From Ruegeria denitrificans (GTDB lineage: Bacteria > Pseudomonadota > Alphaproteobacteria > Rhodobacterales > Rhodobacteraceae), in NCBI RefSeq assembly GCF_001458295.1, contig NZ_CYUD01000011.1, positions 62,001-126,000 on the forward strand: a stretch of DNA of 64,000 nucleotides, written 5' to 3'. The translations under genes and the position numbers were made by a program. This document shows, piece after piece, positions 44,613 to 53,061 of this stretch. The notes below the pieces were generated by a model. It did no database searches. It was not told where the DNA came from and saw nothing but the letters and a program-made list of their open reading frames with translations. Every line of letters starts with the position of its first letter. The stretch's first letter is position 1.

Positions 44613-45250
44613 TGCAGCTTTTCCTCATTCGTTCCGCCGCGCATGGCGAATTCTATCAATGTCACTAGCGTCTCACGCCGGGTGCGCAGACAGGGGGCTT
44701 CAAGCAGCGCTTGCTTTTCCTCGGGATCGAAGTCCAGCAGCATCGAAAGCGAATTCACCAGAAGCTCATCATCGGCGTCTTTCAACGTTTCCCAATCCGT
44801 CGACAACTGGCGCGAGGTGAAAAACCGTTCCAGCAGTCCCATGAATGAGGCACGATCAAATCCACCATCCATCTCGGCCTTGCCCAAATCACGATCAAAC
44901 CCACCCCACGATACGGTGCAGCGCCGGTATGGGGTAAAGGCGTCCAGCTCGGACTGGACGCGAAATCGGGAAATTCCGGTCAGAGTGATCAGATAACGGC
45001 CATCCTCGGTTTCCGAAAACTGCGTCACGCGCCCCGCGCAGCCGATCTGGTGAAGCTTGTCTTCTTTGCTCTGACACGGGTTCGGTTGCACCATGCCAAT
45101 CAGACGCTCCTGCGTTTTCAGGGCGTCGTCCAGCATCTGCAGATAGCGCGGCTCGAAGATATGCAGCGGCAGGCGCGAGCGGGGCAACAACAGCGCCCCC
45201 GGCAATGGAAAAACGGATACCGTTTCCGGTAGGTCAGCGGGATGCATCAT
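44609..45250 (-). CDS. LON peptidase substrate-binding domain protein
   Basis: The protein has 213 residues and consists of the Lon N-terminal (LON) domain alone, seen in [27 protein letters not shown] and the [27 protein letters not shown] segment. It lacks the ATPase and protease parts of Lon. Its role is unknown; stand-alone forms are common in alphaproteobacteria. It is in one unit with the Trm112-like gene downstream and follows the CnoX-like gene by 27 bases. Confidence 0.88.
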   Translation of the reverse strand: MMHPADLPETVSVFPLPGALLLPRSRLPLHIFEPRYLQMLDDALKTQERLIGMVQPNPCQSKEDKLHQIGCAGRVTQFSETEDGRYLITLTGISRFRVQSELDAFTPYRRCTVSWGGFDRDLGKAEMDGGFDRASFMGLLERFFTSRQLSTDWETLKDADDELLVNSLSMLLDFDPEEKQALLEAPCLRTRRETLVTLIEFAMRGGTNEEKLQ

Positions 45251-45277
45251 GTACCCGAGTGTAGCTCTGATCGCGAT

Positions 45278-46195
45278 TTAGGCAAATATCATCGAGCTGA
45301 GCTTGCGCCGCCCGTTCAGAACAATCGGATCATTGGGCTTTAGCGCGTCGAAGATGGTGAACAGCTGAGCTTTGGCGGCGCCGTCATTCCATTCACGGTC
45401 GCGACGGAATAGGTCCAGCAATTGCGCCACGGCCTCTTCCACATCACCAGTGGCGTGCAGCGCCTGCGCCAGATCGAAGCGCGCCTGATGGTTATCGGGC
45501 TCAGCCTCGACCGCTGCGGTCAGCTCGGCCACGGGGCCGGCATCAGCAGCCTGCTTGGCCAGTTCCAACTGTGCATGCGCGGCTTCCAATTCGGCCGAGT
45601 TGGAAATTTCGGCAGGCGCGCCGTTCAGGATGGCTTCGGCCTGTTCCAGATCGCCTGACGCGATATGCGCGCGAACCAGCCCGCCATAAGCCGCGGCATG
45701 GTTCGGGTCTTCGCCCAGAATCGCAGCAAAGGTCTGGGCCGCGTCGACGGCCGCGCCTTCGGCCAGCATCTCTTCGGCGGCTTCAACCGCGTCGTCTAGC
45801 TGACCACCGGGGCTTTCGCCGCCCGCAGCTTCGATCACACGGTCGACAAAGGCCTTGATTTCAGACCCCGGTTGCGCCCCCTGAAACCCGTCCACGGGCT
45901 GGCCTTTGAAAAAAGCATAAACGGTCGGAACCGACTGAACGCGCATTTGCGAGGCGATCATTTGCGCCTCATCCACGTTGATCTTGACCATCTTCACCGC
46001 ACCTTTGGCGGCGATTACGGCTTCTTCCAACAGGGGTATGAGGGTTTTGCACGGCCCACACCAGGGTGCCCAGAAATCCACGATAATGGGCGTTTCCTGA
46101 GAGGCCTCGACCACATCGGCCATAAAGGTTGCCTCGGACCCGTCCTTGATCAGATCGGTGGCCTCGGGGCTGGCTGCGGCGTTCAGAAGGTCCAT
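45278..46195 (-). CDS. CnoX/YbbN-like thioredoxin-TPR co-chaperone
   Basis: The protein has 305 residues. An N-terminal thioredoxin domain with WCGPC (Cys46, Cys49) is followed by tetratricopeptide-like repeats from about residue 125. E. coli YbbN (CnoX) acts as a chlorine-activated holdase that passes clients to GroEL, but has lost the redox cysteines; here the pair is intact, so it may also reduce disulfides. The ATG at 46195 has GGAGA nine bases upstream, better than GTG 46204. Confidence 0.88.
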   Translation of the reverse strand: MDLLNAAASPEATDLIKDGSEATFMADVVEASQETPIIVDFWAPWCGPCKTLIPLLEEAVIAAKGAVKMVKINVDEAQMIASQMRVQSVPTVYAFFKGQPVDGFQGAQPGSEIKAFVDRVIEAAGGESPGGQLDDAVEAAEEMLAEGAAVDAAQTFAAILGEDPNHAAAYGGLVRAHIASGDLEQAEAILNGAPAEISNSAELEAAHAQLELAKQAADAGPVAELTAAVEAEPDNHQARFDLAQALHATGDVEEAVAQLLDLFRRDREWNDGAAKAQLFTIFDALKPNDPIVLNGRRKLSSMIFA

Positions 46196-46271
46196 GGTTT
46201 TCACTCTCCGGTTCGAACTTGCGCCCTATATGCAACCGCTGGCAGCGGAAACCAAGAGCCGAGTTATGCAA

Positions 46272-47060
46272 TTACAGGTCGAAAGTCGCAAAAACCGGCG
46301 CGTGGTCGCTGGGTTTCTCCCACCCGCGCGCATCGCGCAGGACGCGGCTGGAATGGCCCGCATTCGAGATATCGGGGGTCGCCCAGACGTGATCGAGCCG
46401 CCGCCCTTTGTCAGCCGCGTCCCAATCGCGCGCACGATAAGACCACCAGCTGTACAACTGCCCCTCAGGAATATCCTGACGGGTGATATCGATCCAACCG
46501 CCCGCATCCTGGGTTTCTGCTAGCGCCTCAACCTCGATCGGGGTGTGCGAGACAACCTTGAGCAGTTGCTTGTGCGACCACACGTCATCCTCACGTGGGG
46601 CGATGTTCAGATCGCCGACCAGGATAGATTTTTCCGGCTTTTCCGAATGGAACCAGTCGCGCATATCCGAGAGGTAGTCGAGCTTTTGCCCGAACTTCTC
46701 ATTCTTTTCGCGATCCGGAATGTCGCCACCCGCAGGGACATAGAAATTGTGGATCGTCACGCCATTTTCCAACCGCCCGGCAATGTGGCGGGCGTGGCCG
46801 AGGCCCGCGAAATCCTTGTCGCCGACCTCTTCCATTGGCAGGCGAGACAGGATGGCGACGCCGTTATATCCTTTTTGCCCCCGCGCTACCATGTGCGTAT
46901 AGCCCAGTTCTGCAAACCCTTCGGTAGGGATCTTTTCGACCGGCGACTTGCATTCCTGCAGGCATAGAACATCCGGCGCTTCTTCCTGCAGCAATTTCAG
47001 CACGATGGGTTCGCGCAGGCGGACCGAGTTGATGTTCCAGGTGGCAAGGGTAAAGGTCAT
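46272..47060 (-). CDS. xthA: Exodeoxyribonuclease III / AP endonuclease
   Basis: The protein has 262 residues of the EEP family. Motifs seen are NINSVR, LQECK (metal Glu), GDLNIAP and SDHAPV, all intact. XthA removes 3' blocks and cleaves at abasic sites in base-excision repair. The ATG at 47060 has GAGGA before it; the upstream extension is rejected. It starts next to a long AT-rich non-coding block. Confidence 0.93.
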   Translation of the reverse strand: MTFTLATWNINSVRLREPIVLKLLQEEAPDVLCLQECKSPVEKIPTEGFAELGYTHMVARGQKGYNGVAILSRLPMEEVGDKDFAGLGHARHIAGRLENGVTIHNFYVPAGGDIPDREKNEKFGQKLDYLSDMRDWFHSEKPEKSILVGDLNIAPREDDVWSHKQLLKVVSHTPIEVEALAETQDAGGWIDITRQDIPEGQLYSWWSYRARDWDAADKGRRLDHVWATPDISNAGHSSRVLRDARGWEKPSDHAPVFATFDL

Positions 47061-47637
47061 GGAGGATTCCTCTGTCGCGATTGGGCGGAGGTTAGCGTGG
47101 CGTGGAATTAGGCGCCATGACAAAAGGGGCCAGAACGTGGGATTAAAAGTGATTGCAGCGTTGATACGATTTCCGTTGGTTCAAACCACTAAATATAGGA
47201 GCAATTGCGGCCTCCAGAGCATTCCACTCACTTCGATACACCAGAGGCCGCACCGACAAATGTGTCGGCAGCGAAACCGGCCGAGGTAATTCAAAGCGGA
47301 ATCGCATTCGAATATTTGTATCTAAAAGGAATCAAATCAATATTTTTCCGCGCGTAAATGTTAAAATTTGCGCGCGGCCCATACCTAATTACTTTCTTAC
47401 AACATGTTAAGAGAACAAAATTTCTTCAGGACGCATAGCTTTGTCGTTTGCGAACGATCCAATAGCTGACGGACCTTTCTACATCGTCTAGAAAATGTTG
47501 ACAGTTCAAAGCTTGCCGATTCACTGTCCCCGCAAATGACATAATAGATTTGAAAATACTGTGAATTTCCCTCCGTTAACATCAGGTTAATGTGTGAAAT
47601 ATTAAAAAAATCCATGTAGTTTTTTTACGAGTTGAAC
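47061..47637. other. AT-rich non-coding block with perfect hairpins
   Basis: No supported gene lies here. Perfect inverted repeats are TGCGGCCTC (47206-47214) with GAGGCCGCA (47244-47252), CCGACA (47253-47258) with TGTCGG (47263-47268), and CCGCGCG (47348-47354) with CGCGCGG (47371-47377), the last extended to 12 bp with one G-T pair. None has the T-run of a terminator on either strand. The block from about 47290 is clearly more AT-rich than the coding DNA around it and carries the CtrA box listed separately. Confidence 0.6.
47576..47590 (+). promoter_or_regulatory. CtrA binding box TTAA-N7-TTAA
   Basis: TTAACATCAGGTTAA matches the CtrA consensus TTAA-N7-TTAA exactly. It sits 48 bases ahead of the ATG of a small membrane-protein ORF at 47638. 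A TATTAA at 47600-47605 could be the -10 element. Binding by CtrA in this organism is inferred from the motif. Confidence 0.6.
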
Positions 47638-47838
47638 ATGGGTAAACAAAGCAAAAGGGAGCTGTTCCCACCATTACACTCTTTTGAGCCCTGCACGCAG
47701 GTTTCAAACAAGGACGGCTCCCTAATACCTTTACCGGAAACCATTAGATACGCGATTCCAGTTGCCGTGTACTTTCTTCTGTTGGCCTTTTGCCTTCTGG
47801 AAGCTTCTGTCGAAAGATACGTGTCGATCTTGATGTGA
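47638..47838 (+). CDS. Small single-pass membrane protein, unknown (66 residues)
   Basis: I do not recognise a family. The ORF starts ATG at 47638 (TTG at 47632 in frame), has only a weak GAG as ribosome site, and encodes a polar N-terminal half (GKQSKRELFPPLHS), a cluster of cysteine and proline, and one membrane helix near residue 40-58 (YAIPVAVYFLLLAFCLL). Composition is more AT-rich than the neighbours. A CtrA box lies just upstream. The main doubt is whether it is translated. Confidence 0.45.
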   Translation: MGKQSKRELFPPLHSFEPCTQVSNKDGSLIPLPETIRYAIPVAVYFLLLAFCLLEASVERYVSILM

Positions 47839-48008
47839 AAGACATGGAACGTAGTTTGTTCGCGCACTGCCCACACAAAAAAAGGCCGGGCCATCAGGCC
47901 CGGCAGTCCAACAGGGAGGTGCATGTCAGAACCCGGACATGCACGGGTTGCAATTAACTTAATTGCACATCCAGAGTATCACTTTGATCCACATCAATCC
48001 ACAACGAG
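47839..48008 (-). ncRNA. Candidate small RNA or structured 3' UTR (three hairpins)
   Basis: Reading the minus strand, three perfect dyads follow one another within about 85 bases: a 9-bp palindrome TGCAATTAA-G-TTAATTGCA (47949-47967), a 9-bp hairpin GTGCATGTC/GACATGCAC (47919-47944) and the terminator hairpin GCCGGGCC/GGCCCGGC (47885-47904) followed by seven T on this strand. The last looks like a strong intrinsic terminator. The element lies 40-125 bases past the stop of the response-regulator gene, so it is either the 3' UTR of that message or a separate RNA. Between the last two hairpins the strand reads CTCCCTG, a possible anti-Shine-Dalgarno sequence. Confidence 0.45.
47876..47904 (-). 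terminator. Strong minus-strand terminator
   Basis: GCCGGGCC (47885-47892), loop ATCA and GGCCCGGC (47897-47904) form an 8-bp stem; on the minus strand it is followed by seven T. It ends the transcript that comes from the response-regulator gene or from the candidate RNA beside it. Confidence 0.85.
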
Positions 48009-48695
48009 TTAAGAGACCAAACGATATCCACCCGATTCTGTGACCAAAAGGCGCGCATTTGACGGATCGGGCTCAATCTTCTGACGCAAACGATAGATGT
48101 GGGTTTCCAGCGTATGGGTGGTGACACCGGCGTTATAGCCCCAGACCTCGTGCAGCAGCACATCGCGGGCAACCACTCCATCAGTTGAACGGTACAGGAA
48201 CTTGAGAATGTTGGTTTCTTTCTCGGTCAGCCGGATTTTGCGATCCTCTTCGGTGATCAGCATCTTCATCGCAGGCTTGAACGTATACGGCCCCAGAACA
48301 AACACCGCATCCTCGGATTGTTCATGCTGGCGCAGCTGAGCACGGATACGGGCCAGCAGAACCGGAAATTTGAACGGTTTCGAGACATAATCGTTCGCAC
48401 CGGCGTCCAGGCCCAGAATGGTATCTGCGTCGCTGTCATGGCCGGTCAGCATCAGAATCGGGCTTTTGACGCCTTGCTTGCGCATCAGGCGGCACAACTC
48501 GCGTCCGTCAGTATCCGGCAGGCCGACGTCCAGAATGACCAGATCGTAAATCGCTTCACGCGCCCGCTCCATCGCGGACTGACCGTCATGGGCTTCGAAC
48601 ACATCGAAATCCTCGGTCATCACGAGTTGCTCGCTAAGCGCCTCGCGTAGGTCTTCATCGTCATCCACCAGCAGGATTTTCTTGAGCTGAGCCAT
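48009..48695 (-). CDS. OmpR/PhoB-family response regulator (orphan)
   Basis: The protein has 228 residues: a receiver domain with acidic pocket Asp11-Asp13, phospho-acceptor Asp56 (ILDVGLPDTDG) and Lys in the SKPF motif near residue 107, then an OmpR winged helix (ETHIYRLRQKIEPDP). No histidine kinase is adjacent. The orphan arrangement and N-terminus resemble the envelope regulator CenR of Rhodobacter and Caulobacter; this identity is tentative. The ATG at 48695 has a good GGAGG seven bases before it. It is divergent from ribA. Confidence 0.86.
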   Translation of the reverse strand: MAQLKKILLVDDDEDLREALSEQLVMTEDFDVFEAHDGQSAMERAREAIYDLVILDVGLPDTDGRELCRLMRKQGVKSPILMLTGHDSDADTILGLDAGANDYVSKPFKFPVLLARIRAQLRQHEQSEDAVFVLGPYTFKPAMKMLITEEDRKIRLTEKETNILKFLYRSTDGVVARDVLLHEVWGYNAGVTTHTLETHIYRLRQKIEPDPSNARLLVTESGGYRLVS

Positions 48696-48791
48696 GTCCG
48701 GTCCTCCTAAGCCTTTTCCACCACTTGCGTGCGCAAGATGCAATCAACAAGGTTTGCTGCAATCGTCTCACGCCCTCGTGTCCGAAGCAGA

Positions 48792-48810
48792 GGAAATGTT
48801 TCACATTTCC
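48792..48810. promoter_or_regulatory. Perfect dyad between the response regulator and ribA
   Basis: GGAAATGT (48792-48799), TTC, ACATTTCC (48803-48810) is a perfect 8-bp inverted repeat in the divergent promoter gap. It could be an operator for one of the two divergent genes. No FMN riboswitch consensus was seen ahead of ribA. Confidence 0.5.
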
Positions 48811-48856
48811 GTCTTATCAGGCTACAGGAAAACTAGAACGTTACAGGGTAACATAG

Positions 48857-49951
48857 ATGAGTCTGATCCCGGATATCTCAGAATTGCTGGCGCGGGCCCG
48901 CGCCGATCTGCGCATGGGGGTTCCTGTTGCGCTGACTGACGACAGCGGATTCAGCGTGCTGGCCATTGCGGCCGAGACTTTGAGTGCGCAGCGGCTTGCG
49001 GACTTGCGTGGCCTTGGGGGCGAGCCGGTGGTTGCCGTCACCGTACGACGTGCCGAAACGCTGAAGGCCCGGTCATATGATGGCGATCTGGCGCGTGTGA
49101 TCATCCCTGCCGATGCGGGTATTACCTGGGTTCAGGCGGTGGCCGATCCGTCAGATGACCTGAACGCGCCGATGAAGGGCCCCCTGATGACCGAACGTCA
49201 GGGCAACGCCAATTTGCACCGCATCGCCGTCACGCTGATCAAATCGGCGCGGTTGCTGCCTGCAGCTGTTGTCATGCCCATTGAGGATGGGCGTGGTTTT
49301 GCTGCGGCACATGGCCTGACATGCATTGACCACACCCGCGCTGCGCCACATCTGGCCGATCGCAGCGAATTGCATGCGGTGGTTGCCGCCCGCCTGCCGA
49401 TGGAAGTGTCCGAGGCCGGCCGGTTGCACGTATTCCGCCCCGAAGACGGTGGCGAGGAACATTATGCTGTCGAGATCGGCCGCCCGGATCGGGACAAACC
49501 GGTTTTGGCCCGGTTGCATTCGGCCTGTTTCACCGGCGACCTGATGGGCAGTCTGAAATGCGATTGCGGCCCACAATTGCGGGGCGCGCTGGCACAGATG
49601 GGCTCGGAAGGGGCCGGGGTGCTTCTGTATCTCAATCAGGAAGGCCGCGGCATTGGCCTAGCCAACAAGATGCGCGCCTATTTCCTGCAAGATCAGGGGT
49701 TCGACACGGTCGAAGCCAATCACAGACTGGGATTCGAGGATGATGAGCGGGATTTCAGACTGGGTTCGGACATTCTTAAGTCTCTGGGGTTCAACTCGGT
49801 CCGGTTGTTAACCAACAACCCGGCGAAGATCGCGATGATGGAGAAAACCGGGATAGCCGTGACCGAGCGTGTGCCGCTGAAAGTTGGCGAAACCGCCCAT
49901 AATCGCGGGTATCTTGCGACCAAGGCGGCCAAATCCGGGCATCTGCTGTGA
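48857..49951 (+). CDS. ribA: GTP cyclohydrolase II (riboflavin biosynthesis)
   Basis: The protein has 364 residues. It opens GTP to the first pyrimidine of riboflavin synthesis. The zinc site is in SACFTGDLMGSLKCDCG (three cysteines) and the family QEGRGIGLANKM and NHRLGFEDDERDF segments follow. The N-terminal 160 residues look like a degenerate RibB-like (DHBP synthase) domain, a feature of many alphaproteobacterial RibA proteins; full RibB activity is doubtful. It overlaps the start of the L,D-transpeptidase gene. Confidence 0.9.
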   Translation: MSLIPDISELLARARADLRMGVPVALTDDSGFSVLAIAAETLSAQRLADLRGLGGEPVVAVTVRRAETLKARSYDGDLARVIIPADAGITWVQAVADPSDDLNAPMKGPLMTERQGNANLHRIAVTLIKSARLLPAAVVMPIEDGRGFAAAHGLTCIDHTRAAPHLADRSELHAVVAARLPMEVSEAGRLHVFRPEDGGEEHYAVEIGRPDRDKPVLARLHSACFTGDLMGSLKCDCGPQLRGALAQMGSEGAGVLLYLNQEGRGIGLANKMRAYFLQDQGFDTVEANHRLGFEDDERDFRLGSDILKSLGFNSVRLLTNNPAKIAMMEKTGIAVTERVPLKVGETAHNRGYLATKAAKSGHLL

Positions 49952-50448
49952 CGCCGCATGATCTGGTTCTGACCCCACGCGGAGTGCGGTTTGCCGGGCA
50001 CGTCATTCCCTGCTCTATCGGCAAAGGCGGATTGAGCCACGCAAAACGCGAGGGGGATGGTGCCACGCCCACTGGCGTGCATCATATCGTCGGGATGCTG
50101 TACCGACCGGATCGCATTGCTAAACCGGCTTCATGGGCGATTCCCATCGGTCCGCACGACTTGTGGTCAGATGATGGGCGGGACGACCAGTACAATAACC
50201 TGGTCAGCGCGCCCTATGCCTTTAGCCATGAAAAGCTGCGCCGCGCTGATCCGCTGTATGATCTGGTTTTGATTACCGATTGGAACTGGCCCAATGCGGT
50301 TCCGGGTCGCGGATCGGCGATCTTCATTCACCAATGGCGCCGCCCCGGATACCCGACCGAGGGCTGCGTTGCCTTCCGCCGCGACCACCTGCATTGGATC
50401 GCACGCCGGATTTCGCCGGATACGCGGTTGATTATTCCTGCGGCCTGA
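49948..50448 (+). CDS. L,D-transpeptidase (YkuD family)
   Basis: The protein has 166 residues and the YkuD catalytic pattern IFIHQWRRPGYPTEGCVAF, with His and Cys in the expected HxxxxxxxxxGC context. It crosslinks peptidoglycan peptides or attaches proteins. The start is GTG at 49948, overlapping the ribA stop (GTGA), so it is coupled to ribA. No signal peptide is obvious, which is unusual for a periplasmic enzyme. The 3' end overlaps the convergent yggS-like gene by 17 bases. Confidence 0.85.
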   Translation: MTPHDLVLTPRGVRFAGHVIPCSIGKGGLSHAKREGDGATPTGVHHIVGMLYRPDRIAKPASWAIPIGPHDLWSDDGRDDQYNNLVSAPYAFSHEKLRRADPLYDLVLITDWNWPNAVPGRGSAIFIHQWRRPGYPTEGCVAFRRDHLHWIARRISPDTRLIIPAA

Positions 50449-51091
50449 CCCGTTCGCCAAAGATGGCTGAACCCACGCGCACATGGGTTGCCCCCAAAGC
50501 GATGGCTTGTTCGAAATCGCCACTCATGCCCATCGACAGCCCCTGCAAGCCGTTGCGTTCCGCAATTTTGGCCAGCAATGCGAAATGCAGCGCAGGTTCT
50601 TCATCGACCGGCGGGATACACATCAGACCCTGAACCGGCAGTTCCAGCCCACGGCACTCTGCAATGAAAACATCGGCATCGGCGGGCAGGATACCAGCCT
50701 TTTGATCCTCTTCCCCGGTGTTGACCTGAATGAACAGGTCCGGGCACGTTCCGATCTCTTGCGCCAGCCTTGCCAGCGTTTTGGCCAGTTTGGGCCGGTC
50801 GACCGAGTGGATGGAACTGACCAGTTCCATCGCCTGACGGGCCTTGTTGGTTTGCAGCGGGCCGATCAGGTGCAGATCAATGTCTGCGAACTGTTCCATG
50901 AAGCCTGGCCATTTACCAGCGGCCTCTTGAACCCGGTTTTCACCAAAACAGCGATGACCCTGTTCCAACACCGCCTGCACGCGTTCATCCGGCTGCACTT
51001 TTGACACCGCGATCAATTTGACAGACCCGGTGAGCCGTCCGGCGGCGGTTTCGGCTTTGGTGATGCGGGCGGTGATATCTTGCAGCGACAT
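50432..51091 (-). CDS. YggS/PROSC-family PLP homeostasis protein
   Basis: The protein has 219 residues of an alanine-racemase-like TIM barrel that binds PLP through Lys31 (IAVSKVQP). YggS keeps the free PLP and amino-acid balance; it has no racemase activity on its own. Further signature is FGENRVQEAAGKWP and GLSMGMSGDFEQAIALGAT near the end. The ATG at 51091 is chosen by family length; the longer frame upstream is rejected. Confidence 0.92.
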   Translation of the reverse strand: MSLQDITARITKAETAAGRLTGSVKLIAVSKVQPDERVQAVLEQGHRCFGENRVQEAAGKWPGFMEQFADIDLHLIGPLQTNKARQAMELVSSIHSVDRPKLAKTLARLAQEIGTCPDLFIQVNTGEEDQKAGILPADADVFIAECRGLELPVQGLMCIPPVDEEPALHFALLAKIAERNGLQGLSMGMSGDFEQAIALGATHVRVGSAIFGERVRPQE

Positions 51092-51135
51092 AAGGTTCCT
51101 CAATCTGTTTTCAGCGCAGGAAAACACCATGTCGG

Positions 51136-51171
51136 CAAAAAAGAAAAGGGCAGGTCCAAAGACCTGCCCTT
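51136..51171 (-). terminator. Rho-independent terminator of the porin gene
   Basis: AGGGCAGGTC (51147-51156), loop CAAA and GACCTGCCCT (51161-51170) form a 10-bp stem; the minus strand continues with a T-rich run. It lies 25 bases after the porin stop. Confidence 0.9.
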
Positions 51172-51194
51172 AAACCTTGCGGTTTCAGATCAAC

Positions 51195-52220
51195 TTAGAA
51201 GTTGAACTGCGCACCGAAGTCAGCAACGGTCTGCGAGTCGCAGATGTCACAGTCGTTGACACCGATACCACCGCGCAGCGATGCACCGCCGCCCAGGTCG
51301 TAGATGGCACCGATGGCAACCTGCTGCAGGTCAGCATCTGCGTTACCGTCACCGTAGGTGAACAGCAGGGTGGTTGCAGCGCCCAAGTTGTAGGAAGCCG
51401 ACAGACCCCATGCGGTACCGTCAGTTGCAGTAACTTCAGTGGCGTCGTCTGCAACAAACAGCGTACCGCCGAAGTCACCCCATTCACCACCCAGGGTCAG
51501 AACGGTCAGGCTCGGGTCACTGACACCGGAAACGCCGGAGTCGGTTTGACCGTAAGCTACTGCAGCGGTGATGTTGTTGAAGGTGTAGGTTGCGCTGACG
51601 TCCCAACGGTCACCGGAGACTTCCGAACCGTTCACAGCAAAGGTGCGTGTGTCATACGACGCGCCAAAGGCAAAGTCGCCAACTGCGTACTGGAAGAACA
51701 CAGCGTTCGCGCCCGAACCGGTCGAGGAGTACGCCAGGAAGTTGTAGTTAACGCCCGAATACTGACCTGCAAACAGTTCCAGACCAACTTCGTTACCGTA
51801 GTAGTTTGCCAGGTTGTCGAACGAACCGGCAACGTTACCAGCGTCAACACGCAGACCACCGTAGATGACCGAGAAGCGCGCGCCGTTCAGGCCTGCGCTG
51901 TTGGCTTCGCCAGTCGACGAGTCTTCGTCAGCTTGCAAACGAACACGACCCTCAAAGCGAACGCCGCCGTCGGTTTCAGTGAAGCCGTCGATGTTCAGAC
52001 GGAAGCGCGATACCAGGATCGCGTCGTCGGTGTCGACAACAACCGACGTAGCGGACGTAGCTGTGTTGCTTGGTGTTACGATATTGGTAACGGCACCTAC
52101 ACGGTCTTCTTGGTAGCCAATACCAAAACGGCCGTAACCGCTGAAGTTTACACCGGAATCAGCCGCTGCGACGCCTGCGGTCGCAATCAGAGCTGTCGAT
52201 GCGAAGAGAACTTTTTTCAT
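51195..52220 (-). CDS. Outer-membrane porin
   Basis: The 341-residue protein has a Sec signal peptide (MKKVLFASTALIATAGVAAA), a repetitive beta-barrel pattern and a C-terminal Phe (FGAQFNF) as expected for outer-membrane insertion. It resembles the Rhodobacter-type general porin (Porin_1/4). The start at 52220 has GGGAAACAAG ahead. Transcription is monocistronic with a strong terminator. Alternating hydrophobic strands and abundant Gly, Tyr, Asp loops fit a trimeric porin. Confidence 0.9.
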   Translation of the reverse strand: MKKVLFASTALIATAGVAAADSGVNFSGYGRFGIGYQEDRVGAVTNIVTPSNTATSATSVVVDTDDAILVSRFRLNIDGFTETDGGVRFEGRVRLQADEDSSTGEANSAGLNGARFSVIYGGLRVDAGNVAGSFDNLANYYGNEVGLELFAGQYSGVNYNFLAYSSTGSGANAVFFQYAVGDFAFGASYDTRTFAVNGSEVSGDRWDVSATYTFNNITAAVAYGQTDSGVSGVSDPSLTVLTLGGEWGDFGGTLFVADDATEVTATDGTAWGLSASYNLGAATTLLFTYGDGNADADLQQVAIGAIYDLGGGASLRGGIGVNDCDICDSQTVADFGAQFNF

Positions 52221-52503
52221 CTTGTTTCCCTCGGTTTCAAAAGTTTTTCTACTCGACACATGCCTAAGCACATGTCTCAGCACGGGAACCGTTTCGCTCT
52301 TTTTGCCCCCATCACGCAAGCTTGGCATAAATGACTCGGGTGCATTGGGCAGAAATTGGTGCAAGGATGCCACAGTCCATTTTCGGGCTCCAACCAGCCC
52401 GACGTCCACCGATATGTGACAATAATAGGGTTGTTGCTGAACGGGTCCTTGTCTAGGAGTAACAATTGACAACGTAGACCAAAGTGAACAGGACCAGTCG
52501 ACA

Positions 52504-52989
52504 ATGCGCCTGCAGACGATTTTCGGTTTGATCATAGTGACTGCTGCCGTGTCGGCTTGTGGTCAGAATCGGGGTGCCGCGCCAAATCCGAATTCATTGG
52601 CTACCGGCGGCAATTCTGAAGAACAAGAACTCAACGATCCGAATCGTTCGACCATCTGGGATGTGTTCGACACCGCTAATGCAGAACAAGTCACAAATGT
52701 TAATCGCTATCTTTGGACGGCGTCGCTGGATGTTTTGAATTTCCTGCCCATTCAGGAAGTTGATCCCTTTACCGGGGTAATCGTAACCGGGTATGGCACG
52801 CCTCCTGGCGGGGGCCGGCAATATCGCGCAACGGTTCATATCAGCGACCCGGCCCTGGCAGCGCGTTCTCTGTCAGTCTCGCTGCAGACCAGCGGCGGCG
52901 CCCCGGTAAGCGCGGCAACGGCCCGCGCGGTCGAGGATGCGATCCTGTCCCGCGCCCGTCAGTTGCGCATTGCGGACAACAAGTTCTAG
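52504..52989 (+). CDS. DUF3576 lipoprotein
   Basis: The protein has 161 residues with a lipoprotein signal (lipobox SAC, Cys19) and the DUF3576 domain, seen in NRYLWTASLDVLNFLPIQEVDPFTGVIVT-like strands. Function is unknown; the family is frequent in alphaproteobacteria and is probably an outer-membrane-related lipoprotein. It is monocistronic, with a terminator 30 bases after the stop, and is divergent from the porin with a 280-base gap. Confidence 0.8.
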   Translation: MRLQTIFGLIIVTAAVSACGQNRGAAPNPNSLATGGNSEEQELNDPNRSTIWDVFDTANAEQVTNVNRYLWTASLDVLNFLPIQEVDPFTGVIVTGYGTPPGGGRQYRATVHISDPALAARSLSVSLQTSGGAPVSAATARAVEDAILSRARQLRIADNKF

Positions 52990-53016
52990 CAACTCGTCGA
53001 AAATCGCACTAATACC

Positions 53017-53043
53017 ACGCCGGGCTCCTACCCGGCGTTTTCA
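53017..53043 (+). terminator. Rho-independent terminator of the DUF3576 gene
   Basis: ACGCCGGG (53017-53024), loop CTCCTA and CCCGGCGT (53031-53038) form an 8-bp stem followed by TTTTC. It separates the DUF3576 gene from leuS. Confidence 0.85.
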
Positions 53044-53061
53044 TTCACGAAGGACCGCACG

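Noticed and set aside
47175..47200. T-loop-like GGTTCAAACCA segment
   Set aside because: The stem is only about 3 bp and there is no surrounding cloverleaf.
47397..47615. 72-residue minus-strand ORF in the AT-rich block
   Set aside because: AT-driven open frame, no ribosome site, and it would cover the CtrA box. Vague resemblance to a LuxR-type end was not convincing.
47625..47924. 99-residue minus-strand ORF overlapping the small membrane-protein ORF
   Set aside because: Its frame crosses the terminator hairpin, has no clear ribosome site and no family look. The plus-strand ORF with the CtrA box is more plausible.
48696..48856. FMN riboswitch ahead of ribA
   Set aside because: The consensus elements are absent; only a short dyad is seen.
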